From NCBI GenBank assembly GCA_041662605.1, contig JBAZSD010000004.1, positions 62,001 to 126,000 of the forward strand: DNA of 64,000 nucleotides. Reading direction: 5' to 3'. The position numbers were made by a program, and so were the translations under genes. The first letter of the stretch is position 1. The number at the start of each line of letters is the position of its first letter. Origin of the DNA: Desulfomonilaceae bacterium (GTDB lineage Bacteria > Desulfobacterota > Desulfomonilia > Desulfomonilales > Desulfomonilaceae). The notes under the pieces were generated by a model. That model was not told where the DNA came from. It worked only from the letters and a program-made list of their open reading frames with translations, and searched no databases. This document shows, piece after piece, positions 26,018 through 34,147 of this stretch.

Positions 26018-26135
26018 GTCAACCCCAGCTCTGTGGGAAACTTGCATGTCTGAGTCAGCGCTACGGGCCAACTGATGAACTCGGTCGATAAAATGGCCGT
26101 TTGTTTAGGATGAAGAAAGACCAAAGGAGTAACTA

Positions 26136-27548
26136 ATGGGACCAAAAGGAGTATTGGAATTCGCAAAAGCGAATAAGGCTGTAATGGTTGATCTGAAATT
26201 CATGGATTTTCCTGGCATGTGGCAGCATTTCAGCGTGCCTTTGCATGAACTCGAAGAAGATTCATTTGAAGATGGTTTTGGTTTTGATGGGTCCTCGATC
26301 CGGGGTTGGCAGCCTATCCACGCGTCGGACATGTTGGTAATACCTGACCCAAACACGGCTATCATGGATCCGTTTATGGACCACCCTACACTATCGCTGA
26401 TCTGCGATATAGTGGATCCGGTAACCAAGGAAAAATACTCTCGTGACCCGAGAAACATAGCGCAGAAAGCCGAGGCTTACCTCAAATACACCAAAATCGG
26501 CGATACGGCTTTTTTCGGCCCGGAAGCGGAATTTTTCATATTTGACGATGTCAGGTTCAGCTATGGCCCCAACCACGGTTTTCACCAGGTTGACTCAATA
26601 GAGGGCGTCTGGAACACGGGCCGTGATGAAGAGCCCAACCTTGGATACAAGCCCAGGCATAAAGAGGGTTATTTCCCTGTATCCCCAACTGATTCCCAGC
26701 AGGATTTGAGAACCGAAATGGTTCTTACGCTCGAGAGTCTTGGTATCATCATTGAAGCCCAGCATCACGAAGTCGCCACCGCCGGCCAGGCCGAAATAGA
26801 CATGAAGTTTAGTCCGCTAGTGCAAATGGGCGACCAACTCATGTGGTTCAAGTATGCGCTGAAAAACGTGGCCAAGCGTCATAACAAGACTGTAACTTTT
26901 ATGCCCAAACCACTTTTCGAAGACAATGGATCCGGAATGCATACCCATATAAGCATCTGGAAGGGTGGAGAACCTCTTTTTGCCGGCGACAAATACGCCG
27001 GACTTTCACAAATGGCTCTTTGGGGAATCGGAGGGATTCTAAAACACGCTCCTGCTCTATGCGGTATTTGCAATCCTACGACCAATTCATACAAGAGACT
27101 GGTCCCGGGGTTTGAGGCTCCAGTCAACCTGGCGTATTCCTCCAGAAACCGTTCGGCCTGTTGTAGAATTCCAATGTACAGCGCGTCCCCAAAGGCAAAG
27201 AGAATAGAATACCGCACGCCCGATCCTTCATGTAATGGTTATCTCGCGTTCAGCGCCTTGCTGATGGCAGTGATCGATGGAATTGAAAATAAGATGGATC
27301 CAGGCCAGCCTCTGGATAAAGACATTTACGCATTGAGCCCTGAAGAACTCAAAAACGTTCCGTCCACTCCTGGAGATCTTGCGGACGCTCTGAAGGCTCT
27401 TGAAAATGACCATGAATTCCTGATGAAAGGTGATGTGTTTACCCAGGACGCCATCGACAAATGGATCGAATACAAAACGGATGCTGAACTTAACCCCATT
27501 CGAATGAGACCTCATCCTTATGAGTTCGCTCTATACTTTGACATTTAA
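26136..27548 (+). CDS. glnA: Glutamine synthetase type I
   Basis: 470 residues, typical for GSI-beta. FGFDGSSIRGWQ near 48, FFGPEAEFFIFDDV near 128, HHEVATAGQAEIDMKF near 208, GSGMHTHISIW near 265, the glutamate-flap region KRLVPGFEAPVNLAYSSRNRS near 325 and RTPDPSCNGYLAFSALLMA near 358. The adenylylation Tyr is kept in DKDIYALSPEEL (normally NLYDL). Last gene of the nitrogen module, with its own strong terminator. Confidence 0.95.
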   Translation: MGPKGVLEFAKANKAVMVDLKFMDFPGMWQHFSVPLHELEEDSFEDGFGFDGSSIRGWQPIHASDMLVIPDPNTAIMDPFMDHPTLSLICDIVDPVTKEKYSRDPRNIAQKAEAYLKYTKIGDTAFFGPEAEFFIFDDVRFSYGPNHGFHQVDSIEGVWNTGRDEEPNLGYKPRHKEGYFPVSPTDSQQDLRTEMVLTLESLGIIIEAQHHEVATAGQAEIDMKFSPLVQMGDQLMWFKYALKNVAKRHNKTVTFMPKPLFEDNGSGMHTHISIWKGGEPLFAGDKYAGLSQMALWGIGGILKHAPALCGICNPTTNSYKRLVPGFEAPVNLAYSSRNRSACCRIPMYSASPKAKRIEYRTPDPSCNGYLAFSALLMAVIDGIENKMDPGQPLDKDIYALSPEELKNVPSTPGDLADALKALENDHEFLMKGDVFTQDAIDKWIEYKTDAELNPIRMRPHPYEFALYFDI

Positions 27549-27608
27549 GAACAGGCCCAAGTTTTTCACTCTGTTTCCTACGCTATTGTAAGAAAAGACT
27601 GGACCAGT

Positions 27609-27650
27609 TGGCCGTCAAAATCACTCTTTGATGTTGACGGCCATTTTTTT
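27609..27650 (+). terminator. Rho-independent terminator of glnA
   Basis: TGGCCGTCAA, 15 base loop, TTGACGGCCA, then seven T. A perfect 10 bp stem 60 bases after the glnA stop. Confidence 0.95.
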
Positions 27651-27748
27651 CAGATAAGGCGCGTATCAAATCCCGGGTATGTTACAATTAAATCCGGGCC
27701 GTATGGCTAGTTTTCCGACAGTAAGCAGCAAGAGGTTCAACAAGAACA

Positions 27749-29464
27749 ATGATTCTGAGAATAGCTCAAGCGCAAATTAATCCAATAGTCGGCGACATCA
27801 AAGGCAATATGAGGAAGATACTGTCGCAAATCAGATTAGCGGAAGCGGCGGAAGCGGACCTTGTCACATTTCCGGAGCTTGCATTGACCGGGTACCCGCC
27901 GGAGGACCTTCTTCTCAGATCAAGATTTCTATCCGACAATCAAGAGGCGCTCAAGGATTTGGCTCGAGAGCGTTTTGAGGTGGCGGCGCTTGTGGGATTT
28001 GCCGATGTTGTGGACGGTGGAGCGCGAAACGCCGCGGCCTTACTATTTGAACGAGAAGTTGTTGGAATTTACCATAAAATGGAACTCCCCAATTACGGGG
28101 TTTTTGATGAAAAGAGATATTTTGCCCCTGGGAACAGATGTTTTGTTTTTGATCTGTCTGGGGTCCGTGTCTCGGTGACAATTTGTGAGGATATATGGAT
28201 ACCAGGGTCCATAACAGAGTCCTGCGCCATCAATAACTCCGCGGATATAGTCTTGAACATATCAGGATCCCCGTTCTTCGCCGGGAAATACCAGATAAGA
28301 AAGAACATAGCCACACGATTTGCACAGGCTGTAGATTGCGTGGTCTGCTTCAACAACCTTGTTGGAGGCCAGGATGAACTGGTTTTTGACGGAGGCGGTT
28401 TCGTTGTTGACGCAAATGGCCGGCTCATTGCGTCGGCCGCCAGATTCAGGGAAGATCTTCTGATAACGGACATTGATGTTTCCCCAAAGCTGAAACCTGT
28501 CAAATGCTGGAATCCAATCAGTCCGTGTCCCGAGATTCGTCGGCACGCTGAGGCCAACGTCCGAACGGCTAGTCTTCCTCGCATAACAGAGGAATTGGGG
28601 GAGATTGAAGAAATCTTTCAGGCTTTAATATTGGGGCTAGGCGATTACGTTGGAAAGAACCACTTTAAAACGGTTGTGGTCGGTTTAAGTGGCGGTATAG
28701 ATTCGGCTCTCACCGCGGCCATGGCTGTAGAGGCGCTGGGAGCGGATCGAGTTGTAGGCGTGACTATGCCCTCGGATTTCACGTCAAGCGAGACGTTTTC
28801 CGATGCAGGTCTACTGGCGTCAAATCTGGGCATAAGACTGCTAACCGTTCCCATTCCCGACATACACACTGCATTCCTGTCTGCGCTTCGGGACCCATTC
28901 GGCCCAGGGCCTTTAGGGCTTGAGAGCGAAAACCTTCAGGCCAGGATTCGAGGGGCAATACTCATGGCGCTATCCAACAGATTTGGATGGCTGGTGTTGA
29001 CGACTGCAAACAAGAGCGAGACAGCGGTTGGATATTGCACATTGTACGGGGATACGGCGGGAGGCTTCGCCCTGATCAAGGATGTTCCGAAAACCCTGGT
29101 CTACAGACTGTCAGAATACGCTAACGAAAAGGCGGGCACGGATATCATTCCTAAATCAATTTTGATGAGGCCTCCCACTGCGGAACTGAGGCCCGATCAG
29201 AAAGACGAGGACTCGTTGCCTCCTTACAGTGTTTTGGATCCTATTTTAAAGGCCTATGTTGAAGACGACATGGCCTGTGAGGACATTTCGGGGTTTCCAC
29301 CGGATACAGTAAGAGAAGTCGCTCGAATGGTCGACATAAACGAATACAAACGAAGACAGGCGCCTCCCGGTGTTAAAATTACTCCCAAAGCTTTCGGTAG
29401 GGACAGGCGTCTACCTATAACCAACGGGAGTTCCAATTGCATTCGAAGGGAAAGAGAAAAATGA
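27749..29464 (+). CDS. nadE: Glutamine-dependent NAD+ synthetase
   Basis: 571 residues with two domains. Nitrilase-type glutaminase (1-260): catalytic Glu in FPELALTGYPPEDLL, Lys in YHKMELPNYGVFDEKRYF, Cys in VTICEDIW. Synthetase (290-571): P-loop VVGLSGGIDSALTA, TTANKSETAVGYCTLYGD and LRPDQKDEDSLPPY. Converts NaAD to NAD with ammonia from glutamine. Stop overlaps the next start (ATGA). Position after glnA links it to glutamine supply. Confidence 0.95.
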   Translation: MILRIAQAQINPIVGDIKGNMRKILSQIRLAEAAEADLVTFPELALTGYPPEDLLLRSRFLSDNQEALKDLARERFEVAALVGFADVVDGGARNAAALLFEREVVGIYHKMELPNYGVFDEKRYFAPGNRCFVFDLSGVRVSVTICEDIWIPGSITESCAINNSADIVLNISGSPFFAGKYQIRKNIATRFAQAVDCVVCFNNLVGGQDELVFDGGGFVVDANGRLIASAARFREDLLITDIDVSPKLKPVKCWNPISPCPEIRRHAEANVRTASLPRITEELGEIEEIFQALILGLGDYVGKNHFKTVVVGLSGGIDSALTAAMAVEALGADRVVGVTMPSDFTSSETFSDAGLLASNLGIRLLTVPIPDIHTAFLSALRDPFGPGPLGLESENLQARIRGAILMALSNRFGWLVLTTANKSETAVGYCTLYGDTAGGFALIKDVPKTLVYRLSEYANEKAGTDIIPKSILMRPPTAELRPDQKDEDSLPPYSVLDPILKAYVEDDMACEDISGFPPDTVREVARMVDINEYKRRQAPPGVKITPKAFGRDRRLPITNGSSNCIRREREK

Positions 29465-30156
29465 GAGCTTTAGTATTGACCCACCATCCATCGGAGGGTC
29501 CGGGAAATATAGGAAGTTTTCTTCAATCGAGAGGAGTCTCTCTAGATATAATTCCACTTTTCGCCGGTGGAAAAATTCCGCCGGACGCGTTGTATTACGA
29601 CTCGATAATATCAATGGGTGGTCCAATGAATGTGTATGATGAGGATCTCTATCCTTTTCTGAGGGAAGAGACCGCCCTACTCCAAAAGGCTCTCAGATTT
29701 AAGACGCCCTTGCTTGGTATCTGTCTGGGGGCGCAAATGATAGCGAAAGCAGCAGGAGCCAGAGTAGTTCAATCTCCCGAAAAGGAATTGGGGTGGCGGA
29801 AGGTCGGATTGACGGGTCTTGGTAAGTCTGACAGGCTCTTTCTCGGGTTACCTACAGAATTTACCGTTTTTCAATGGCATGGAGACATGTTCCAGATTCC
29901 CGTCGGGGGCGGTTTGCTGGCATCCGGGGATGCATGCCCTCATCAGGCGTTCAGGTTCGGATCTGGCTACGGACTTCAGTTTCATGTCGAGGTCACCCGC
30001 GACATGCTTGCGGATTGGTTCTCCGGGACTCCTGAATGTGAGCCCATAACGGATGAAATGAACAAAATCCAAGGGAATCTTTCAATTATAGCCGATCTTT
30101 TGTTCAAGAATTTTTTCAGCTTCATGAAGACTTCCAGCTACACCAGGGGCTTATAA
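29461..30156 (+). CDS. Class I glutamine amidotransferase (GMP synthase GATase-like)
   Basis: 231 residues from ATG 29461, overlapping nadE (ATGA); the longer ORF from 29437 is inside nadE. Catalytic Cys in LLGICLGAQMIAKAAGA, and His-Glu in GYGLQFHVEVTRDML, with MGGPMNVYDED near 50. This is the stand-alone GATase family of COG0518; the acceptor domain is unknown. Conserved position after nadE suggests an amide-transfer role, but function cannot be named. Confidence 0.85.
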   Translation: MRALVLTHHPSEGPGNIGSFLQSRGVSLDIIPLFAGGKIPPDALYYDSIISMGGPMNVYDEDLYPFLREETALLQKALRFKTPLLGICLGAQMIAKAAGARVVQSPEKELGWRKVGLTGLGKSDRLFLGLPTEFTVFQWHGDMFQIPVGGGLLASGDACPHQAFRFGSGYGLQFHVEVTRDMLADWFSGTPECEPITDEMNKIQGNLSIIADLLFKNFFSFMKTSSYTRGL

Positions 30157-30166
30157 GGAGTAATAG

Positions 30167-30916
30167 TTGTCGGAAACATCGGGCTTTGAAAAGATAATCC
30201 GGGAGTTTAGGATAACTGTCGGATTTCTGACTGTATTTAGAACTCCGGTCGCTCCGGCCCCGGACATGATCGAAATTGGTCGTTCATCCTGGGCCTTTCC
30301 CGTCGTGGGAACCATGATAGGGCTTATTCTTGGCCTTTCATACTGGTTTTGTTCCATTCTGTTCCCTCCGACGATTCTTTCGCTTCTGGTTGTGACCTTG
30401 TGGGTTGTCTTGACGGGTGGATTACATCTGGATGGCTGGACAGACTGCTGGGACGCTTTCGGAGCCTCCGTTCCGACGGAAAGAAGGCGCGAGATACTTA
30501 AAGACTCGAGGCTCGGCGCTTTTGGCGCCATCGCCTTGATATTGTTGATATTGGCCAAAATCTTGACCATCATGAGCATAAAATCCCCTGTGTTAGGAAT
30601 TTTCATCGCTCCTGTTGTTGGAAGATCGATGATGATACTTGCGTCGCAGGAGGCTAAGACCCCCGATATCGGAATTGGCTCCGGTTTTCTCCAGGGTGTC
30701 GACCGAAGGGCTTGCGTTTTTTGCTGGATATTTTCTATAATTACGGGATTATTCGCCGGACTAACAGGCTTGCTCGCTGTCGCCGCCGCTTACGGAGCAG
30801 CGACCTGGTTCCGGACCTTCTCCGAATCAAAAGTAGGTTTTGTTAACGGGGACGTTTTGGGGTCCATGTGCGAATTGACTGAAGTAACCGTATTGTTGGC
30901 GCTTTGCCTTAAATAG
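30167..30916 (+). CDS. cobS: Adenosylcobinamide-GDP ribazoletransferase CobS
   Basis: 249 residues, membrane protein. Motifs: FLTVFRTPVAPAP near 20, GGLHLDGWTDCWDAFGASVPTERRREILKDSRLGAFGAIAL near 85-125 (the DGxxD(C)xD metal site) and APVVGRSMMI. Joins adenosylcobinamide-GDP with a lower-ligand riboside in cobamide assembly. TTG start, AAGGAG 8 bases upstream. Followed by cbiR. Confidence 0.93.
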   Translation: MSETSGFEKIIREFRITVGFLTVFRTPVAPAPDMIEIGRSSWAFPVVGTMIGLILGLSYWFCSILFPPTILSLLVVTLWVVLTGGLHLDGWTDCWDAFGASVPTERRREILKDSRLGAFGAIALILLILAKILTIMSIKSPVLGIFIAPVVGRSMMILASQEAKTPDIGIGSGFLQGVDRRACVFCWIFSIITGLFAGLTGLLAVAAAYGAATWFRTFSESKVGFVNGDVLGSMCELTEVTVLLALCLK

Positions 30917-30929
30917 GAATTTCCGGATA

Positions 30930-31721
30930 ATGAGACTAGGCACTACCTCATATATTTACAGGGCTGGAGTAAACACCAATGTTCGCCTCCTGGCGGGCCA
31001 CACCCAAGACATCGAGTTGCTCTTTTTTGAATTGAACGATTCATGGAACAGCTTTCCATCAGAAGAAGAGATCGATGAATTGGCCCAACTGTCATCCGAG
31101 TATGACTTGACCTATACGGCGCATCTACCTTTGGACTTATACCTAGCGGATGAAGATCCAGCGTTAGATAAGGCGATAACGGTGATTGAAGCGACTCGAA
31201 AACTTAAACCGCAAGCCTATATTGTTCATGTTGACTCCAAACACAAGCAGTCGAATTACGATTTCAAGGCATGGGAGAGAAACACTCGCTCGTCTTTAGA
31301 AACCCTTATACAAGTCGCTGGTGACCCAGGGAAAATTTGTGTTGAAAACCATGATGCGCAACTTCCTTCAATGATGGAGCACATATTGGACATGGTACCA
31401 GTTTCATGCTGTCCCGACGTTGGTCATTTGTGGAAACACGGACATAATGCGCTAAAATATCTGGAACAGTGGCTGCCTAGAGCAAGAGTCGTCCATCTTC
31501 ATGGGGTGGCGGAAACGGACCATAGGAGTCTCGCTTTCGTCCCCTCTTCTCAATTAGACCCCATAGTGGACACTCTGCATAAACACTTTCGAGGTGTAGT
31601 CACTATCGAAGTGTTCAATAAGGCTGATTTTCTCGATTCGGTAGAAATTTTCTGGAATTCCCTGGCTAGGCTTATGAGAAAAACGAGGACTCTTGATTCC
31701 TTCGCGATGGAAGCCCAATAG
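30930..31721 (+). CDS. cbiR: Cobamide-remodelling phosphodiesterase CbiR-like
   Basis: 263 residues of the AP-endonuclease-2/TIM-barrel fold: MRLGTTSYIYRAGVNTNVRLLAG, LTYTAHLPLDLYLAD, ENHDAQLPSMM, CPDVGHLWKHG, VVHLHGVAETDHRSL and IEVFNKADFLDS. Metal ligands Glu/His/Asp of the family are visible. In Akkermansia, CbiR hydrolyses cobamides to cobinamide for lower-ligand exchange, and its genes sit beside cobamide genes; here it follows cobS by 13 bases. Identification rests on fold and position. Confidence 0.8.
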   Translation: MRLGTTSYIYRAGVNTNVRLLAGHTQDIELLFFELNDSWNSFPSEEEIDELAQLSSEYDLTYTAHLPLDLYLADEDPALDKAITVIEATRKLKPQAYIVHVDSKHKQSNYDFKAWERNTRSSLETLIQVAGDPGKICVENHDAQLPSMMEHILDMVPVSCCPDVGHLWKHGHNALKYLEQWLPRARVVHLHGVAETDHRSLAFVPSSQLDPIVDTLHKHFRGVVTIEVFNKADFLDSVEIFWNSLARLMRKTRTLDSFAMEAQ

Positions 31722-31800
31722 GATTTTTTATTTCTCCGATGAAAGGTTCGGGGCGTTGGACCGTTCAGCGTAACTGTCGACCGCGCCGTGAGCAAAAACA

Positions 31801-31835
31801 AAAAGCCGTCTGAATAATTTTCAGACGGCTTTTTC
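31801..31835. terminator. Rho-independent terminator
   Basis: AAAAGCCGTCTGA, short AT loop, TCAGACGGCTTTTT. A 10 bp stem with A-run and T-run on its two sides, so it can end both cbiR (plus) and tRNA-Leu (minus). Confidence 0.93.
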
Positions 31836-31849
31836 CGTTCTATGGTTTA

Positions 31850-31936
31850 TGGTGCCGAAGAGGAGACTCGAACTCCTACAGGCTTACGCCCACCAGACCC
31901 TGAACCTGGCGCGTCTACCACTTCCGCCACTTCGGC
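31850..31936 (-). tRNA. tRNA-Leu (CAG)
   Basis: Minus strand, 87 bases with encoded CCA. Acceptor stem GCCGAAG/CTTCGGC; long class II variable arm; anticodon arm CCAGGTTCAGGGTCTGG gives anticodon CAG; T arm GGAGTTCGAGTCTCC. All four stems pair. Reads CUG leucine codons. Confidence 0.96.
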
Positions 31937-32027
31937 CCATCAGGTATTTTCACATCTTAGCCGGGACCTGTCAAGACCAATATTATGGTCTCAAATCGTC
32001 ACCTATCATGAAACGTTGATGGTCTTG

Positions 32028-32312
32028 TCAGCGAACTATTCCAGGACCTTTATGGGCCTGAGGCGGGACAGTAGCTTGGCTGGTTGGTTTGGGGTCGACG
32101 ATTGCGTCTATTATACGGACAGGGATCTGTAACACTAAATACGGGATGTATAGGACGCTGGCAATCACGGAATTTTCTTCATGAGCCATTGTGGACCAAG
32201 ATGCTGAATAGTCCGTGGCCTGACATGTTTGGGCCAAACAATATGACTTGGCGCCGAACAACGACACGACCAGACAAATCAAACAAACGGCCTTTTTCAT
32301 GGACACCGGCAT
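32028..32312 (-). CDS. Small exported protein of unknown function
   Basis: 94 residues (or 90 from the second ATG at 32300). Signal peptide MKKAVCLICLVVSLFGAKSYCLAQ, then about 65 residues with a hydrophobic segment SVIASVLYIPYLVLQIPVRIIDAIVDP. The mature part may associate with a membrane. No family recognised. Its 3' half lies under a spurious plus-strand ORF. Sits alone between the tRNA and an AT-rich gap. Confidence 0.6.
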   Translation of the reverse strand: MPVSMKKAVCLICLVVSLFGAKSYCLAQTCQATDYSASWSTMAHEENSVIASVLYIPYLVLQIPVRIIDAIVDPKPTSQATVPPQAHKGPGIVR

Positions 32313-32735
32313 GTGAACCCGCCAAACGAGAGTACTTGAACTAATCTTCGTATGTCTTCGAATCCTTAATTCGATTACTACACTTGTGCAGTAATTGTCG
32401 CATAAAAAGCATCCGCAGTCAAGAACGGTTTTGAAGACTGTTTTCGCTAATCAAACTTGACCTGACTGGTTGATCCGTATAATCATAAAAGTTACATTTC
32501 AAATATCGGTTTTACGGTTACTCAAAAAGGGGGACGCCCCAACAGGCCCTAATTTATGGATGGCAGACCTTACTGCAGAACTTGATCGACTGAATTTCCA
32601 GGCAGAAAACTTGCCATTGTGATTCCTACGATAATATTATGACTTAAAAATAACCGTTGGGGCATTATGTTCCTTTGCCGAAAAGCGCCAATAGCCCATA
32701 GGCAAAATAAGAGAGTCTTCCAGGAGGTGAGGTCA
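32313..32735. other. AT-rich gap with inverted repeats and a promoter-like site
   Basis: No gene. Contains a 22 bp near-palindrome ATTACTACACTTGTGCAGTAAT (32374-32395, one mismatch), a TTGACC-N15-TATAAT promoter-like pair (32457-32483, short spacer), and a widely spaced inverted pair GCCCCAAC (32536-32543) / GTTGGGGC (32656-32663) that brackets 112 bases just before the small ORF at 32736. Confidence 0.4.
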
Positions 32736-33065
32736 ATGATTGAATTCTTTGGGAGGAAGGTGTCTCAAAAGGGAGGAGGAAGACCCTATATAATGTCGGC
32801 AAAGCTAAAACCGCCGGTAAAATTCTTTATTGATGATTTTCACTATCATCTTGATAAAAAGCCCTTATTAGTCAGAGTTAGTCGTTATAGACTTGTTCCC
32901 TGCGTTTTTGAGTTGCTAAGATTTACTAAACAATGGCCTGAGAAGGGAACCGGCGAGAATTATTACGCGTTTACAGGTCAAACACCAGACGGAACATGTT
33001 TCAAAGTAGTCGTAAGGAGGGAAAATCCAAACTACGTTTTACAGACTATTTATCCGTTTAAATAA
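32736..33065 (+). CDS. Small protein of unknown function, possible BECR-fold nuclease
   Basis: 109 residues from ATG 32736, fixed by AGGAGGTGA 8 bases upstream; the longer ORF from 32667 has no ribosome site. Lysine/arginine-rich. The end YYAFTGQTPDGTCFKVVVRRENPNYVLQTIYPF has the 'G..F.V.V.....T.YP' strand pattern seen in BECR-fold (RelE/Barnase/EndoU-like) phage and toxin nucleases, but no catalytic set can be assigned. Neighbours are a decayed MntA-HEPN pair and a possible structured RNA. Unrecognised; family hint is weak. Confidence 0.55.
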   Translation: MIEFFGRKVSQKGGGRPYIMSAKLKPPVKFFIDDFHYHLDKKPLLVRVSRYRLVPCVFELLRFTKQWPEKGTGENYYAFTGQTPDGTCFKVVVRRENPNYVLQTIYPFK

Positions 33066-33071
33066 AGAAAA

Positions 33072-33194
33072 CCCATGTGCTCTCATGCCGTGGTTTGAAA
33101 CCGTTGGGTTGGGACGAGCAGACGGTTAGCCTCTCGATTTATCTTACCCCTCGGACGGCAACGTGGTGAGGCGCTTATGTCCTCTGCACATGGG
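33072..33194. other. Possible structured RNA or element closed by a 9 bp helix
   Basis: CCCATGTGC at 33072-33080 pairs perfectly with GCACATGGG at 33186-33194. Inside, GGTT-TGA-AACC, CCGT...ACGG and GCCTC...GAGGC can pair. It begins 7 bases after the ORF 32736 stop and is followed by a perfect 16 bp palindrome ATACATTTAAATGTAT (33202-33217). No match to tmRNA, SRP, RNase P or 6S was recognised, and the attC core (RYYYAAC/GTTRRRY) is not met. Strand unknown. The gap 33195-33438 otherwise holds nothing recognisable. Confidence 0.35.
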
Positions 33195-33438
33195 GTGTCC
33201 AATACATTTAAATGTATAATATGTTTTATTTTTATGTCAATTGTTTATATTACACTGCAAACGCTCTAACTTCTCTCCTAAATAGTTCCCCAAGGCTGCG
33301 CCATAAACTCCCCCAAATCGAATTGGCAAAGCCAACCCGAGAACAGTAGCAACTAAAGTATTATTGACAGGCGCCCTAATTTAGTCGTAGAAGCTGTACT
33401 GATTTTGTTGAGGTTATTGAGTCTACAAGGGTGTCGCA

Positions 33439-33729
33439 ATGGCCAATCTAGAATTGTTGTGTGAGAAAAGGGATGATATCTTACGTTTAGCCGCTACTTA
33501 CGGGGCCAGAAATGTTCGTATATTCGGTTCCGTGGTGAGGGGCGAGACTGGCGTGGACAGCGACATAGATTTTCTTGTTGATATGGAGCCTGGGCGCACG
33601 CTTTTTGACCTTGGAGGGTTGCTCTTTGAACTCCGAGAGTTGCTTGGCGTTGACGTGGATGTAGTGCATGAAGGTGGCCTCCGAGAAAATGTTCGGTCTC
33701 AAATCTTGAAAGAAGCGGCCCCGTTATGA
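33439..33729 (+). CDS. MntA-type minimal nucleotidyltransferase (antitoxin)
   Basis: 96 residues. FGSVVRGETGVDSDIDFLVDME near 30-50 carries the GSxxRG-x5-DxD nucleotidyltransferase motif with both Asp. LGVDVDVVHEGGLRE follows. In MntA-HEPN modules this protein AMPylates and silences a HEPN RNase toxin. The partner starts in the overlapping ATGA at 33726 but is truncated. Catalytic residues look intact. Confidence 0.88.
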   Translation: MANLELLCEKRDDILRLAATYGARNVRIFGSVVRGETGVDSDIDFLVDMEPGRTLFDLGGLLFELRELLGVDVDVVHEGGLRENVRSQILKEAAPL

Positions 33730-33884
33730 GGGATGACCGAGGCCGGCTTGTCGACATGTTGGACGCCATGAATAATATTCAGAATTATACTGTTCTTGGG
33801 AAAGAACGCTTTCAAAGAGCTGAAACACATCCCAATATTCCAGCCAAGCAATTTAATATTCTTCGGATTTCTACCAGATGGTAG
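33726..33884 (+). pseudogene. Truncated HEPN toxin remnant
   Basis: 52 codons. MRDDRGRLVDMLDAMNNIQNY...GKERFQ is the N-terminus of the DUF86/HEPN partner of MntA. It then jumps to RAETHPNIPAKQFNI, resembling the later 'HPEIPW' region, which implies an internal deletion of about 40 codons. The catalytic Rx4-6H motif is absent, and no continuation is seen in other frames. So the toxin is dead. Confidence 0.75.
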
Positions 33885-34066
33885 CGCCACCGCCACTGAA
33901 TTTTCCGGCAGTGAACTGATTGTAATTACGAATGATTGTTTGTTCAAAATGTTTACGGTCGCAGACCTCGCTAAAACCAGTCTAATTTATGTCTCAACGT
34001 TTTTGAAGCGCTTTTTTGATCTTGACCTTTTTAGCGCCTTTCTTGAACAAACTTTATTTCTGTTAC

Positions 34067-34096
34067 TTGACAATCACGGTTCTCAAAACAATACTA
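34067..34096 (+). promoter_or_regulatory. Sigma70-type promoter of iorAB
   Basis: TTGACA at 34067-34072, then AATACT/ATACTA at 34090-34096 (spacer 17-18). 52 bases upstream of the iorA ATG. The 180 bases before it show no gene (an ORF from 33796 lacks support). Confidence 0.55.
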
Positions 34097-34147
34097 AATA
34101 ACATATACAAAGGTAACTCATCAAAAAAAGGATGGCTCAGGGACAAA

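Noticed and set aside
26018..26135. Sigma54 promoter before glnA
   Set aside because: A GG...TTGC pair is present, but the spacing is 3 bases short of the -24/-12 rule.
31850..31936. tRNA-Leu as a present-day integration site
   Set aside because: The accessory genes lie on the 5' side of the tRNA and no duplicated 3' end or integrase was found.
31842..32132. 96-residue plus-strand ORF
   Set aside because: It runs across the antisense of tRNA-Leu and the small exported gene; no ribosome site or domain.
33072..33194. Integron attC or 6S RNA
   Set aside because: Neither attC core consensus nor 6S bubble sequence could be matched.
33796..34101. 101-residue ORF between the HEPN remnant and iorA
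   Set aside because: Overlaps the remnant and the iorA promoter; hydrophobic, no ribosome site, no family.
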